DNA of 64,000 nt. Origin: Thermithiobacillus plumbiphilus. Its GTDB lineage: Bacteria > Pseudomonadota > Gammaproteobacteria > Acidithiobacillales > Thermithiobacillaceae. Position numbers and translations under genes: made by a program. Shown piece after piece: positions 15,228 through 24,993 of the stretch (positions within the stretch are counted from its first letter, which is position 1; the number at the start of each line of letters is the position of its first letter). The notes beneath the pieces were generated by a model that saw only the letters and a program-made list of their open reading frames with translations, searched no databases and was not told where the DNA came from. The stretch covers positions 124,001 to 188,000 of the forward strand of contig NZ_JBBPCO010000004.1 in assembly GCF_038070005.1 (NCBI RefSeq). The letters are read 5' to 3'.

Positions 15228-16151
15228 ATGCCTCAGACGTCCCAGTTGCTTCGCAGCCGTCTCTATGATCTCCAGCTTCTGCCGCCACTGCCGGTATCAG
15301 CGCAGGAGATCCTGCGCGTGTTCGCCGACGATTCCGCCGATCTTGAAACCGTGGAGCGGGTCATTGCACTGGACCCCGGTCTTGCCGCGCGCATCATCGG
15401 GCTCGCAAACTCCGCTTATTATGGCCAGCAGGGCCCGGTGCTGAACCTGCGGGCAGCCATCATGGTGTCGCTTGGCATGAACACGGTCAAGGGGCTTGCC
15501 CTGGCAATGGCCATGGCGCAGAGCTTCCGCCTGCACTCGGGGACCCACTTTTCGACAGAGCGCTTCTGGCTGAACACCGTAACCACGGCGCGAGCCGCCA
15601 GCATCCTGGCCGAGTGCCTGATTATCGAGCTGGAATCCGGGCACATGAGTGGGTCCGCAGAGACTGCAGCCGCTGGCAATCCCGCACCCCAGGCCTATCT
15701 GGCGGGCCTGTTCCATCAGCTCGGACTGGCCGCCCTGGCGTATCTGGATCTTGCCGCGCTGGATGATGCAATCGCGCAGGCCGAGGCGGGTGACGCAGAT
15801 CTGTCCGTCTGCGAGACCCGCGTGCTGGGCATGACGCATCAGCAGGCGGGATTCGTGCTTGGCAGGTCCTGGCAGCTTCCCAAACCGGTACTGGCCGTCA
15901 TCGCCCATTATCACGAGTCGGCTTATGCCGGGCCTTATCAGCGCTGGGTGCAGCTTGTGCACCTGGCCAGCCGTCTGGCGAGCTGGCTGGAGCTTCCCGC
16001 CCCGCCAGAGGCCGAACTGGCGTCGCTCGGTGCCATCATGGATGATTTATCGCTGCAGGCTGGGGATTTTTCGGACGCCCTCGATCGGCTGCGTCGGGAA
16101 CAGGAATCCTTGTTGCTGATGGTCCAGGCAATCATCGGAGGGCCTGCATGA
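15228..16151 (+). CDS. HDOD-domain signalling protein
   Basis: 307 aa. The HDOD domain covers about residues 15-215: LPPLPVSAQEILRVFADD, a helix pair ending in IIGLANSAYYG, then the central segment with AIMVSLGMNTVKGLALAMAM. HDOD proteins resemble HD phosphohydrolases but lack the metal-binding HD pair and act as scaffolds in signalling. It is translationally coupled to the diguanylate cyclase that follows (ATGA overlap), so it probably modulates that enzyme or senses the same signal. A possible ribosome site (AGGGG) precedes the ATG. Target and input are unknown. Confidence 0.85.
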   Translation: MPQTSQLLRSRLYDLQLLPPLPVSAQEILRVFADDSADLETVERVIALDPGLAARIIGLANSAYYGQQGPVLNLRAAIMVSLGMNTVKGLALAMAMAQSFRLHSGTHFSTERFWLNTVTTARAASILAECLIIELESGHMSGSAETAAAGNPAPQAYLAGLFHQLGLAALAYLDLAALDDAIAQAEAGDADLSVCETRVLGMTHQQAGFVLGRSWQLPKPVLAVIAHYHESAYAGPYQRWVQLVHLASRLASWLELPAPPEAELASLGAIMDDLSLQAGDFSDALDRLRREQESLLLMVQAIIGGPA

Positions 16152-17269
16152 ATGCCGATGTTCCCGCGCTGATGTCAGTGGAAGGCAACCTGCAACTCCT
16201 CAAGGATCTGTCTCTCCTGAGGTCCTTCTCCGAGCTCGATCTTTTCCATCTCGATCAGGAAAACCTGCTGTATTCGGCCCTGAAGCTCTGGATAGACAAT
16301 ATTGGTGTCGAAAGCGGATGCGTCTGTCTGCGTGATGGTAAAGAATGGCTGCCCATCGCCAGCCTGAGCTGGGACCTGGATGCCGGTTACCTCAGGAGCA
16401 GCCCGGCATTCCTGCAGAAACTGACCGAAGACACTTCATTGCTCGACAGTGAGGCATCAGAAGCCAGCCTTGTGAGCCGGCAGGAGGGGGGCTTTCTCCT
16501 GCTGCCACTGCGCTGCAATCAGCAGGTGCTGGGCATGCTTGGACTGTTCCATTCACAGCCCGGATTCCTGCGCGAGGAGCACCGGCGGCTTGGCGTGATC
16601 TTTGCCAATCTGCTGGCGCGCGCCATGCAGTTCGGGCGCATGGCCCGTGACATGCAGCAGGAAGTCTCCCGACGGATGGCATCGACGGATGCGGTCATGC
16701 AGGAAACCCTGCAGCTCAAAAGAAAGTTCGAGCGGCTTTCCTTCATGGATGAGCTGACCCAGTTGCACAACCGGCGTTACTTCATGCAGGAGGCCCGGCT
16801 GGCCTTGGCGCGCGATCTGCGCACCGGCACGCCCTTTACGCTTTTGCTGCTGGACCTCGATCATTTCAAGCGGATCAACGACCGCTACGGGCATGTGACC
16901 GGCGATGCCGTGCTGCGCAGCGTGGCCGACTTCCTGAAATCACGTGTACGTAAAACCGACATCCTGGCGCGCCTGGGTGGCGAGGAATTCGCAGTCGCCC
17001 TGCCGGGGACGGATACTGCGGGTGCCAAGCGGATGTGCGTATCCTTGCTTGAAGGCCTGCGCCAGCAGGGTTGTCACGGAGACGAAGGCGTGGTGGTGCG
17101 GGTTACCTTGAGCATTGGCATGGCCAGCAGCGCTGATCTGGACTTCGTGGATGGTGAAATGGACCTCGAGCGTCTCTATCAGCTATCCGATCAGGCCCTG
17201 TACTCGGCCAAGCAGGGTGGTCGGGATCAGTGCTGCAATTACAGCGAAATGAGCATCTGCCACTTATAG
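16148..17269 (+). CDS. GGDEF diguanylate cyclase with N-terminal GAF-like domain
   Basis: 373 aa. Makes cyclic di-GMP from GTP. The catalytic loop is GGEEF at residues 277-281, preceded exactly five residues upstream by RKTD (268-271), an intact inhibitory I-site, so the enzyme should be active and feedback-inhibited. Residues ~20-165 look like a GAF sensor domain, then a short coiled linker (ARDMQQEVSRRMASTDAVMQ) before FMDELTQLHNRRYF. Soluble; no membrane segment. Starts within the stop of the HDOD gene. Its 3' end overlaps that of the convergent glycosyltransferase gene by six bases. Confidence 0.93.
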   Translation: MNADVPALMSVEGNLQLLKDLSLLRSFSELDLFHLDQENLLYSALKLWIDNIGVESGCVCLRDGKEWLPIASLSWDLDAGYLRSSPAFLQKLTEDTSLLDSEASEASLVSRQEGGFLLLPLRCNQQVLGMLGLFHSQPGFLREEHRRLGVIFANLLARAMQFGRMARDMQQEVSRRMASTDAVMQETLQLKRKFERLSFMDELTQLHNRRYFMQEARLALARDLRTGTPFTLLLLDLDHFKRINDRYGHVTGDAVLRSVADFLKSRVRKTDILARLGGEEFAVALPGTDTAGAKRMCVSLLEGLRQQGCHGDEGVVVRVTLSIGMASSADLDFVDGEMDLERLYQLSDQALYSAKQGGRDQCCNYSEMSICHL

Positions 17270-18907
17270 CTTGGCTTTTCCGGTAAGCCGCAACAGGGCG
17301 ATGTCCTTGCCTGAATAAAGCTCCCTCTGCTCCAGCAGCAGGTAAGCCTGCGTGCCAGGTTCGAGCTGGCTGGCCAGCGTCCGCAATTGCGCAGCGGGCA
17401 GGGCCAGATAGACAGGCCTTCCCATGTCGAGCAGGCGTTTCAATGCCTGCATGTCCTGTAGCTTGACGACCCCCTGATCACCCTTTCCGCCATAAAAAAG
17501 AAAGGAGGGCTGGAACCAGTGCCAAGTGGCCAGGGTATAGGGTTCACCCTTTTGCAGGCCTTGGATCATCTGCCCGAAGTTCCTGGACGGCTTCGCCACC
17601 TCCAGTTGTGGCAAGGCATAAGCGACCAGCACGAGGGTGAGCACCACCCCGGATAGTGTCACGCCGGCCAGGGCCGCGGATGTCTGCCTGCGCCAGATCA
17701 ACAGTAGGCCCGCCAGGCCGGCCAGCCCAAAGGGCAGGCCAAGCAGCCACAGGTTCGTGATGCCGGGGATGCTTTTGGGCAGATACAGTTCGCCGGCAAC
17801 GGACAGTGCCACGCCGATCAGCAGGAGCACGGTAAAGGAAAGTGCCAGGCCTGCCTTTTGAAAAGGCAATTCACCGCGCAATGCCTGCGTCATGCGCCAG
17901 GCAATCAGGATGAAGAGTGGCGGATAGGCCGGCCAGATGTAATTGGGCAGCTTGGTGGCCGCCAGGCTGAAGAAGGCGATCCAGACCAGGGCCCAGAGCA
18001 GCAGAAAGGCCTGCGCCGGTGCCGCTTCGATCATTCGCGGCCCGTATTGGCGAAATGGCGCCACAAGCGCCTGAGGCAGCAGGATCGACCAGGGCAGCAG
18101 GGCCAGGGGCAGGGTCAGCAGGTAGAAAAAGACGGGCCCCCGGTGGCCTTCCATCGGGTTGGAAAAGCGGCTGAGATTGTGGGTACCGAGAAACTGGCTG
18201 AGCCACTGGCCCTCGCTCTGCCACCAGACCAGCCCATACCAGGGCAGGGCGATCAGCAGAAACAGCGGAATGCCCAGCGCGAGATGCGTCTCTCGCCAGA
18301 GATGCGGCAGGTCGCGGCGCCAGGCCAGAAACAGCACGATGATCAGGCCGGGCAGCAACAGGCCAATCGGTCCCTTGGCCAGCACGGCAAGGCCAAGCGC
18401 AGCGTAGCTGATGAGATAATCCCGGCGCCGCGTCTCGGCATGCAGATAGCCGTTGATCCAGCTCAAAAGCCCCAGGCTGCTGAAAAAGATCAAGAGGGGG
18501 TCGGGTACTGCCGCCCGGAAGATGACCTGGCTGTGCAGGGCGGTGGCGGCAAGGATCCCCGCGATCAGGCCGGTGCGGGCATCGAAGAGGCGTCTGGCCT
18601 GCCAGGCGACGAGCAGCACCAGCAGGGCGCCAAACAGCACTGCCCCGGCCCGCAGCCCCCATTCGTTGAAGCCCAGTATCCGGGTCATGCCCGCCATCAC
18701 CCAGTAATTCAGGATGGGCTTGTCCGGTCGCAGCTCACCGTTGAAGGTCGGCACGATGAAATCCTGCCGGGCAAACATCTCCTTGAGCGCCTGGGCGTTG
18801 TTGGGCTCGTCGATGTCCCACAGGGAATTGTGGCCGGTGCCCATGCCAAACAGCAGCAGGGCAAACACAAACAGCAGCAGGCTTTCCTTGAGGAAGGGTC
18901 GGTTCAT
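17264..18907 (-). CDS. ArnT-like membrane glycosyltransferase (GT39/GT83 type)
   Basis: 547 aa, about a dozen hydrophobic segments. The first periplasmic loop has DIDEPNNAQALKEM, the acidic DxDE motif after the first membrane helix that is typical of the ArnT/PMT family, followed by a Pro-rich RPDKPILNYW. Such enzymes move a sugar from an undecaprenyl-phosphate carrier to lipid A, a protein or another lipid in the periplasm. Start taken at the ATG at 18907 (MNRPFLKESL), seven bases from the smpB stop; the upstream open frame overlaps smpB and is not coding. With smpB it probably forms one transcript. The acceptor cannot be told from sequence. Confidence 0.85.
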   Translation of the reverse strand: MNRPFLKESLLLFVFALLLFGMGTGHNSLWDIDEPNNAQALKEMFARQDFIVPTFNGELRPDKPILNYWVMAGMTRILGFNEWGLRAGAVLFGALLVLLVAWQARRLFDARTGLIAGILAATALHSQVIFRAAVPDPLLIFFSSLGLLSWINGYLHAETRRRDYLISYAALGLAVLAKGPIGLLLPGLIIVLFLAWRRDLPHLWRETHLALGIPLFLLIALPWYGLVWWQSEGQWLSQFLGTHNLSRFSNPMEGHRGPVFFYLLTLPLALLPWSILLPQALVAPFRQYGPRMIEAAPAQAFLLLWALVWIAFFSLAATKLPNYIWPAYPPLFILIAWRMTQALRGELPFQKAGLALSFTVLLLIGVALSVAGELYLPKSIPGITNLWLLGLPFGLAGLAGLLLIWRRQTSAALAGVTLSGVVLTLVLVAYALPQLEVAKPSRNFGQMIQGLQKGEPYTLATWHWFQPSFLFYGGKGDQGVVKLQDMQALKRLLDMGRPVYLALPAAQLRTLASQLEPGTQAYLLLEQRELYSGKDIALLRLTGKAKL

Positions 18908-18914
18908 GGATGGC

Positions 18915-19370
18915 CTAGCGCTCGCCCTTGAGGACCCGGGCTTTGTCGCGCTGCCACTCGCGGTCCTTGATGGTGGCGCGCTTGTCATGCAGTTGTTTGC
19001 CGCGCGCCAGGCCGATCTCCAGCTTGGCACGTCCCTGTTTCCAGTACATGGCGGTCGGCACCAGGGTATAGCCGCGGCGTTCCACCTGGCCGATCAGGCG
19101 GTTGATCTGCTGACGGTGCATCAGCAGCTTGCGGGTGCGCAGGGGATCGGGCTTGATGTGCGTGCTGGCAGTGGGTAGTGGCGAGACGTGCGCGCCAAAC
19201 AACCAGAGCTCGCCATTCTTGACCATGACGTAGCTCTCCTTGAGGTTGATGCGACCCGCACGGATGGACTTGACCTCCCAGCCTTCCAGCACGAGACCGG
19301 TCTCGAAACGCTCCTCGATGAAGTACTCGAAGCCTGCCTGCCGGTTCAGGGCGATGGTGGATTCACTCAT
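18915..19370 (-). CDS. smpB: SsrA-binding protein SmpB
   Basis: 151 aa. Binds tmRNA and places it in the empty ribosomal A site of stalled ribosomes. Family hallmarks are all present: the oligonucleotide-binding barrel with [19 protein letters not shown] and [15 protein letters not shown], and the C-terminal [19 protein letters not shown] tail that reaches into the mRNA channel. Start set at 19370 ([12 protein letters not shown]), matching the normal length. Located close to ssrA, on the same strand, though separated by other genes. Confidence 0.97.
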   Translation of the reverse strand: MSESTIALNRQAGFEYFIEERFETGLVLEGWEVKSIRAGRINLKESYVMVKNGELWLFGAHVSPLPTASTHIKPDPLRTRKLLMHRQQINRLIGQVERRGYTLVPTAMYWKQGRAKLEIGLARGKQLHDKRATIKDREWQRDKARVLKGER

Positions 19371-19462
19371 AGGGGTCTGATCTTCGGATTGCCAGCGAAA
19401 GCCGTCCATTGTAGAAGAGTTATTCAGGAAGTCATAGTGAAAAAGCCGTCCTGGGGAGTGCG

Positions 19463-20608
19463 ATGGCAAGAGGAAAACGTGGATACTGGCATGAGCTGCC
19501 TGGCTTTCGCCTGTATTCGGAAATGCCGGAGATCGCCGCTGCGCTGGAGAGCTATCTGCTCGAAGCCCGTGAAGAGATCCTGCTGGAGATCTATATCTTC
19601 GAGGCGGGGGACTGGCCCGGGCGGGTCATGGATATCCTGGAAGCCAAGGCCCAGGCGGGCCTGCGGGTGCGCGTGACGCTCGATGCCATTGGCTCGATGG
19701 CCTTCCCGCGTGCCTGGTCCGAGCGCCTGGAAGCGGCCGGCGCTCAGGTGATCTGGTTCAATCGCCTGAAGTTCCTGCATCTGCGGCGTACCATGCGCCG
19801 CACTCATCGGCGTATCCTGGTCATCGATGGCGAGCTCGCGGTAACGGGAGGTTTTGCCATTGCCGATGACTGGCTGACCGGTGCCCGGACCGGGCGGCCC
19901 TACCGGGATCTGATGATCGCCTTTCAGGGACCGCTGGTGATTCAGATGCGCACGGCCTTTGCCAGCGTGCATCCTCATGCGCTCGCGCCCCTGCGCGGTG
20001 GCAGGCCTGTGCTGGAGGCCGGCACTGGTCTGGGTCGGGGGCGCCTGCTGATCAATGCCCCGCCAAGTCGCACCATGATCCACAAGCGGCTGGTCGCTGC
20101 CATCCGTAGCGCCCGCCGGGAGGTCTGGATTGCGAGTCCCTATTTCAACCCGGACTTCTGGGTGCGCCGGGCTTTGTACCGCGCCGCCCGCCGTGGCGTG
20201 GACGTACGCATCCTGCTGCCCGGTGCCCTGACGGATCATCCGATTTTGCGTTACGGCAGCAGGCGTTATTATCATAAGATGCTGACTGCCGGCATTCGCA
20301 TCTTTGAATACACGCCGGCTTTCTTGCACAGTAAGTGTGCAATCGTGGACGGACGTTGGGCGTCCGTCGGTTCCGCGAATCTGGACCTGCTGAGTCACTG
20401 GTTCAACCGAGAACTGAACCTGGAATGCCGTGGCCGGCCACTGGTCAGTCTTCTCGTTGCGCTGTTTTCGCGAGAACTGCGCCTTTCCCGGGAAATCCTG
20501 CTGCAGGACTGGCAGATGCGTCCCTTCTGGGAGCGTCTGCTGGAAGAAGGGCTTGGCATTGTTGATCGCCTTTTGCAGCGGCGTACCCTGGCTCGTTACC
20601 GACGATAA
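19463..20608 (+). CDS. Phospholipase D-superfamily protein, cardiolipin synthase-like
   Basis: 381 aa with two HKD-type motifs: HRRILVID in the first half and HSKCAIVD in the second, each followed by a G(S/G) motif as in the PLD superfamily. The first has Arg in place of the usual Lys, as in several cardiolipin synthase relatives. No N-terminal membrane helices, which places it nearer the ClsB/YbhO type than ClsA. Likely transfers a phosphatidyl group to make cardiolipin or a related lipid at the inner membrane. It starts divergently from smpB. Confidence 0.87.
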   Translation: MARGKRGYWHELPGFRLYSEMPEIAAALESYLLEAREEILLEIYIFEAGDWPGRVMDILEAKAQAGLRVRVTLDAIGSMAFPRAWSERLEAAGAQVIWFNRLKFLHLRRTMRRTHRRILVIDGELAVTGGFAIADDWLTGARTGRPYRDLMIAFQGPLVIQMRTAFASVHPHALAPLRGGRPVLEAGTGLGRGRLLINAPPSRTMIHKRLVAAIRSARREVWIASPYFNPDFWVRRALYRAARRGVDVRILLPGALTDHPILRYGSRRYYHKMLTAGIRIFEYTPAFLHSKCAIVDGRWASVGSANLDLLSHWFNRELNLECRGRPLVSLLVALFSRELRLSREILLQDWQMRPFWERLLEEGLGIVDRLLQRRTLARYRR

Positions 20609-20617
20609 GGACAGATC

Positions 20618-21085
20618 ATGTTCAAAGTACAAAAATCAGCCATCCTGCCCTATACCCCGGCGCAGGTCTTTGCTCTGGTCGAGGACATTCCGGCCTATCC
20701 GCAGTTCCTGCCCTGGGTGGGCGGTACCCGTGTGATCAGCCGCAGCGATGATGAAGTCGTGGCGGAAATCACGGTCGCCCACGGCAGCCTCAACAAGGCT
20801 TTCACTACCCGCAATCTGTACCAGCGTCACAAGATGGTGCAATTACGCCTGGTCAATGGACCTTTTCGCACCCTGGAAGGATTCTGGCGCTTCGAGCCGG
20901 TTCGCGGTGGCACCCGGGTCAGCCTGGACCTGCAGTTTGATTTCGCCAGCCGCCTGCTTGGTATGATGCTCGGTCCCCTGTTCCGGCACGCCACCGAAAC
21001 CATGGTGGGCGCTTTCCAGAACCGGGCCCGTGCCCTCTATGGCCAGGCCCAGGTTCCACCAGACCAGATTCCGAGCGAGGCCTGA
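20618..21085 (+). CDS. ratA: RatA/Coq10-type START-domain protein
   Basis: 155 aa. One START/SRPBCC domain with the opening KSAILPYTPAQVFALVEDIPAYPQF, a very conserved signature of the YfjG/RatA and COQ10 group. Members bind ubiquinone-like lipids; in E. coli the protein has also been reported to block 70S ribosome assembly. It is followed after three bases by the RnfH gene, the standard ratA-ratB pair beside smpB in many proteobacteria. I favour the quinone-binding role. Confidence 0.9.
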   Translation: MFKVQKSAILPYTPAQVFALVEDIPAYPQFLPWVGGTRVISRSDDEVVAEITVAHGSLNKAFTTRNLYQRHKMVQLRLVNGPFRTLEGFWRFEPVRGGTRVSLDLQFDFASRLLGMMLGPLFRHATETMVGAFQNRARALYGQAQVPPDQIPSEA

Positions 21086-21088
21086 GCC

Positions 21089-21394
21089 ATGAAAGTGGAA
21101 ATCGCGTATGCCGAGCGCCATCAGCAATGGCTTTTGATGGTGGACCTGCCCGAGGGCAGTACTGTGGCCGATGCCGTGCAGCGTTCCGGCATCCTGGATA
21201 AGGCGCCGCATCTGGATTACGGGACCTTGAAGGTCGGGATCTTTGGCAAGGCCACCAAGATGGACCGCGTGCTGCGTGATGGCGATCGCGTCGAGATCTA
21301 CCGGCCCTTGATTGCCGACCCCAAGCAGGTTCGCGCGGAGCGGGCCAAGACCGGCAAGATCCGCAAGACCGACAGCGAGCCGGTCGAAGGCTAG
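21089..21394 (+). CDS. rnfH: RnfH/RatB family ubiquitin-fold protein
   Basis: 101 aa, beta-grasp fold: VEIAYAERHQQWLLMVDLPEGSTVADAV, then LKVGIFGKATKMDRVLRDGDRVEIYRPL, the standard RnfH sequence. Function remains unclear in the family despite its naming after the Rnf complex. Cotranscribed with ratA; its 3' end overlaps the convergent bamE gene by four bases. Confidence 0.92.
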   Translation: MKVEIAYAERHQQWLLMVDLPEGSTVADAVQRSGILDKAPHLDYGTLKVGIFGKATKMDRVLRDGDRVEIYRPLIADPKQVRAERAKTGKIRKTDSEPVEG

Positions 21395-21723
21395 GGTGTT
21401 TGTGGCTTGAGATCGCCTTCGGTGCGTGTCAGCCTGCCCTCGTCGTCGAAAAAGACGCTCAGATGCTTCTGCTGGCGGCTGCCATAGGAAGGTTTGAAGC
21501 TGTACGCGTAGTCCCAGCGCTTGGCATGGAAGGGGTCGGCAAGCGCGGGCGTGCCGAGCAGATTGCGGACTTCCTCACGGCTCATGCCGGGTTTGAGCTG
21601 CTGTACCTGGCTTTCCTTGATGACATTGCCCTGCTGTACATCCACCCGATAGAGATTGCACCCGGTGAGTGCCGCGCTGGCCAGCACGGTACCCAATACA
21701 ACGCTGTTGAGCCTGATCTTCAT
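21391..21723 (-). CDS. bamE: Outer-membrane assembly lipoprotein BamE
   Basis: 110 aa. Lipoprotein of the BAM complex that folds beta-barrel proteins into the outer membrane. Signal peptide with lipobox (ASAALTGC, lipidated Cys), followed by YRVDVQQGN and QVQQLKPGMSREEVRNLLGTP, the diagnostic SmpA/OmlA motif. Start set at 21723 (MKIRLNSVVLG); the longer open frame runs back over the fur gene. Transcribed divergently from fur, a common pairing. Confidence 0.94.
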   Translation of the reverse strand: MKIRLNSVVLGTVLASAALTGCNLYRVDVQQGNVIKESQVQQLKPGMSREEVRNLLGTPALADPFHAKRWDYAYSFKPSYGSRQQKHLSVFFDDEGRLTRTEGDLKPQTP

Positions 21724-21793
21724 AAATTTCTGCTCGCCCTCCCGGTCAAATTCATTACAATAGCGGAAAACGGTTTCCACCGAGGATTGTCCC

Positions 21794-22270
21794 ATGCAGA
21801 GACTCGATAGTGAAGATTTGAAAAAGGCCGGCCTCAAGGCCACCCTGCCGCGCCTGAAAATCCTGCGCATCCTGGAAAGCAGCGATGCGCGGCATCTGAC
21901 TGCCGAAGAGGTCTACCGGCACCTGCTGGATGCCGGCGAGGAAGTCGGGCTTGCCACCGTCTATCGCGTGCTGACCCAGTTCGAGGCCGCCGGTCTGGTG
22001 AAACGGCATCACTTCGAAGGCGATCGCTCGATCTTCGAACTGCACGAGGGCGGGCACCATGACCATATGGTCTGCACCGCCTGTGGCAAGGTGATCGAGT
22101 TCCTCGACCCGGCCATCGAGGAGCGTCAGCGGCAGATCGCCGCACAGCACGACTTCGTGATGAGCGAGCATAGCCTCTACCTGTATGGTACATGCCGGGG
22201 CATGCGCGAGCGCGGGGTCTGTTCCTATGTCACCAGCCCGGGGAGCACCAGGGCCGGCGAGCCGGTCTAG
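21794..22270 (+). CDS. fur: Ferric uptake regulator Fur
   Basis: 158 aa. Iron-dependent repressor. Winged helix with LTAEEVYRHLLDAGEEVGLATVYRVLTQF, the metal-binding HHDHMVC region and the CTACGKVIEF Cys pair are clear. After LYLYGTC the C-terminus departs from the usual CADC-type second cysteine pair and carries a ~20-residue extension, so zinc coordination there may differ. Its 3' end overlaps the convergent recN by four bases. No convincing Fur box was seen in the short bamE-fur gap. Confidence 0.95.
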   Translation: MQRLDSEDLKKAGLKATLPRLKILRILESSDARHLTAEEVYRHLLDAGEEVGLATVYRVLTQFEAAGLVKRHHFEGDRSIFELHEGGHHDHMVCTACGKVIEFLDPAIEERQRQIAAQHDFVMSEHSLYLYGTCRGMRERGVCSYVTSPGSTRAGEPV

Positions 22271-23970
22271 CCCGTCAGCAGTGCCGGACTGTCTTTTTCC
22301 GCCATCTCCAGCATTTCCATCGCCATCGCCCGCGTCTGCTCGGTGATCTGAACCCCGCCCAGCATGCGCGCCAGTTCCTCTCCACGCGCCTTCCTGTCGA
22401 GTTGCCGGATCAGGCTCTGGGTATGTTCCGCCAGCAGGGTCTTGCTCACCTGCAGGTGCTGATGCCCCTGGGCAGCCACCTGCGGCTGATGGGTGATGCA
22501 GAATACCTGCTTTTTCATCCCGAGCTGGCGCAACTGCCGCCCGACGATCTCCGCCACAGCACCTCCCACGCCGACATCGACCTCATCGAATACCAAAGTG
22601 CCTACCTCGCCAAGCCCGGCCAGCACCACCTGAATGCCGAGGCTGATGCGTGACAGCTCGCCGCCGGATGCCACCTTGGCCAGCTCGCGGGGCGGCTGGC
22701 CGGGATTGGTATTCACCAGGAAGCTGACCTGATCCAGGCCCTGCGCCCGGTAGCTCGACTCATCCTCAGGGTTTGCGGCCCGGACCTCGACCTGAAAGCT
22801 GCCGCGTGGCAAGCCCAGCTGCTGCATCTGGCCGGTCACGGCGGCCCCAAAGGATTCGGCCGCCTGCTGCCGTGCCCGGCTGACTTGGCTGGCGGTCTTG
22901 CGATAGGCCAAAGCCGCCGTGGCCAGCCGGTTCTCGGCCTGGGCCAGGGCTTCGGAAAGGTTCTCCAGGGAATCCCGCTCGGTCACCAGGGCGTCGCGCT
23001 TGGCCAGCAGTCCGGCATAGTCGCAATGATGCTTGCGCAGCAGGTTCTGGATCTGGTTCAGACGCTCGATCACCTCATCGAGCCGGCCCGGGTCGCTTTC
23101 CAGATGGCCCAGATAGTTGCGTAGTTCCGTCGCTGCCTCATCCACCTGAATCAGGGCGTCATCGATCAGGGTCAGCACCGTGCCCAGCCGGGCATCCACG
23201 CCGCTCATGTCACCCAGCTGGCGCGAGAGCGTGCCGAGAATGTCGCTGACCGCGTGCTCGCCTTCATAGAGCTGATCCAACGCCCGGCTGGCAGTGGTCT
23301 GCAGGTCATGGGAGGCGGACAGGCGCAGCCGATCCTGTTCGAGGGTGTCCAGCTCATCTGGCTGGGGATTGATCTGCTCCAGTTCTTCAAGCTGGTAGCG
23401 GATCAGTTCCAGCCGCGCTTCGCGGTCCTGCTGGCTCTGGCTGAGGCTGGCGAGTTCGGTCCTGCATGCCTGCCAGGCCAGATAGCGGGCGCGTAGATCC
23501 TGCAATTCGGCGCCCAGGCCGGCATAGGTATCCAGCAGCTCCCGCTGTACCTCGGCCTGCAGGAGGCTCTGATGGGCGTGCTGGCCATAGATGTCGGCAA
23601 TGCGGTCGCCGATCTGCTTGAGCTGCTGCAGCGGCACCGGCCGGCCATTGACGAAGGCCCGCGAGCGCCCGTTGCTGTTCACCACCCGCCGCAACAGGCA
23701 GCCGCCTTCCTCGTCGAGCTCCAGACTTTCCAGCAGTTGCAGTACCGGGTGGCCGTCCGGCAGGAGAAACTCGGCGCTGATGTCCGCCTGCTCGGCGCCA
23801 TGGCGGACCATGCCGGCGTCGGCCCGTTCCCCCAGCACCAGGGACAGGGCATCGACGATGATGGACTTGCCGGCGCCGGTCTCGCCGGTCAGGACGGTGA
23901 GGCCGGCGGCAAGATCGAGATGCAGTTTTTCGATGATGGCGAAATCGCGAATACTTATGTGGCTGAGCAT
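22267..23970 (-). CDS. recN: DNA repair protein RecN
   Basis: 567 aa SMC-like ATPase acting on double-strand breaks. Head domain halves: ISIRDFAIIEKLHLDLAAG and Walker A GETGAGKSI at the N-terminus, the signature VASGGELSRISLGIQV and Walker B VFDEVDVGVGG at the C-terminus, and coiled coil between. Standard length. Six bases separate it from nadK upstream, so they form an operon. Confidence 0.96.
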   Translation of the reverse strand: MLSHISIRDFAIIEKLHLDLAAGLTVLTGETGAGKSIIVDALSLVLGERADAGMVRHGAEQADISAEFLLPDGHPVLQLLESLELDEEGGCLLRRVVNSNGRSRAFVNGRPVPLQQLKQIGDRIADIYGQHAHQSLLQAEVQRELLDTYAGLGAELQDLRARYLAWQACRTELASLSQSQQDREARLELIRYQLEELEQINPQPDELDTLEQDRLRLSASHDLQTTASRALDQLYEGEHAVSDILGTLSRQLGDMSGVDARLGTVLTLIDDALIQVDEAATELRNYLGHLESDPGRLDEVIERLNQIQNLLRKHHCDYAGLLAKRDALVTERDSLENLSEALAQAENRLATAALAYRKTASQVSRARQQAAESFGAAVTGQMQQLGLPRGSFQVEVRAANPEDESSYRAQGLDQVSFLVNTNPGQPPRELAKVASGGELSRISLGIQVVLAGLGEVGTLVFDEVDVGVGGAVAEIVGRQLRQLGMKKQVFCITHQPQVAAQGHQHLQVSKTLLAEHTQSLIRQLDRKARGEELARMLGGVQITEQTRAMAMEMLEMAEKDSPALLTG

Positions 23971-23976
23971 GGAAGG

Positions 23977-24873
23977 TCAATCATCGCCGATCTGTTCGGC
24001 CCAGTGGAGTTTCTGTCGCAGGAGCTGGAAGTGATCCGAGCCCAGCGGGTGGATGAAGCTGGCAGAGCAGGGCGAGCGTGCAATATGGATCTGATCACCC
24101 TCGCAGAGGTTGATGGTGCTGTGACCATCGAAGCTGACCTGGGCCGGGTTGTGCCGCAGATCATTGATGCAGATGCGCACCGTCGACGTATCCGGAATGA
24201 CCAGGGGCCGATTGCTCATGGTGTGCGGGCAGATCGGTACCAGCAGCATGGCGCCCATGCCCGGATGCATGATGGGGCCACCTGCCGAGAGCGCATAGGC
24301 GGTGGAGCCCGTTGGCGTGGAGATGATCAGGCCATCCGAGCGCAGCTTGAAGGCAAAGGTGTCATTGATGTGGGTGTCGAATTCGACCATGCGGGCAAAA
24401 TTGCCCTTGTGGACCACGATATCGTTCAGGGCCGGCGCATTGCTCAGCACATAATGGCCTTCCCGCCAGATGCTGCCCAGCAACAGGGTGCGCTGATCCA
24501 CCTCATATTGTCCGGCCAGGATTTCCGGCAGCATGGTCTCTATCTCTTGCAGCGAGACATTGGCCAGAAATCCCAGTCGTCCCATGTTGATGCCCAGCAG
24601 CGGTACGCCGAAGAAACAGAAGGTCCGGGCCGCGCCCAGCAGGGTACCATCGCCCCCCAGCACGATGATCAGGTCGCAGGCCTGACCCATCTGGTCGCGG
24701 GCCAAGACGCGGTGCGCCGGCGTGCCCTGGTCGAGATAGCTGGCGCTCTCGGCTTCCAGTACGAGCTCCAGACCGAGATCATGGATGACGCGCGCAAGCT
24801 TCTGCAGACAGGGCCCCGAGGAGGGGTCCTGATACTTGCCCATGAGGCCGATGGTCTTGAAAGGTGTGCTCAT
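23977..24873 (-). CDS. nadK: NAD kinase
   Basis: 298 aa. Phosphorylates NAD to NADP. The GGDGT motif (VLGGDGTLLGAA), the substrate loop TPTGSTAYALSAGGPI and the SNRPLVIPD segment are all present. I place the start at the ATG at 24873; a TTG two codons earlier is possible. nadK-recN next to hrcA-grpE is a conserved neighbourhood. It is transcribed away from hrcA. Confidence 0.95.
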   Translation of the reverse strand: MSTPFKTIGLMGKYQDPSSGPCLQKLARVIHDLGLELVLEAESASYLDQGTPAHRVLARDQMGQACDLIIVLGGDGTLLGAARTFCFFGVPLLGINMGRLGFLANVSLQEIETMLPEILAGQYEVDQRTLLLGSIWREGHYVLSNAPALNDIVVHKGNFARMVEFDTHINDTFAFKLRSDGLIISTPTGSTAYALSAGGPIMHPGMGAMLLVPICPHTMSNRPLVIPDTSTVRICINDLRHNPAQVSFDGHSTINLCEGDQIHIARSPCSASFIHPLGSDHFQLLRQKLHWAEQIGDD

Positions 24874-24964
24874 GTCCAAAAGCTAACATGGGGCCGCGAT
24901 TTCGCCAAGAAAATCCAGGTGCCGGAATTACAGGTGCCGGAATGGGGCCAAGGACGGGCTTTTC

Positions 24965-24993
24965 TTGACACCCGCTGGCCTGCTTGCTAGTTT
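24965..24993 (+). promoter_or_regulatory. Sigma-70 promoter of hrcA
   Basis: TTGACA at 24965-24970 and TAGTTT at 24988-24993, spaced 17 bases, immediately followed by the CIRCE element. A perfect -35 and a weak -10. Confidence 0.6.

Noticed and set aside
17858-18931. 357-codon plus-strand frame opposite the ArnT-like gene
   Set aside because: Gln/Pro/Arg-rich product typical of antisense reading of a membrane protein gene.
21724-21793. Fur box in the bamE-fur gap
   Set aside because: No palindromic GATAAT-type match good enough to report; only a lone TACAAT-like -10 is visible.
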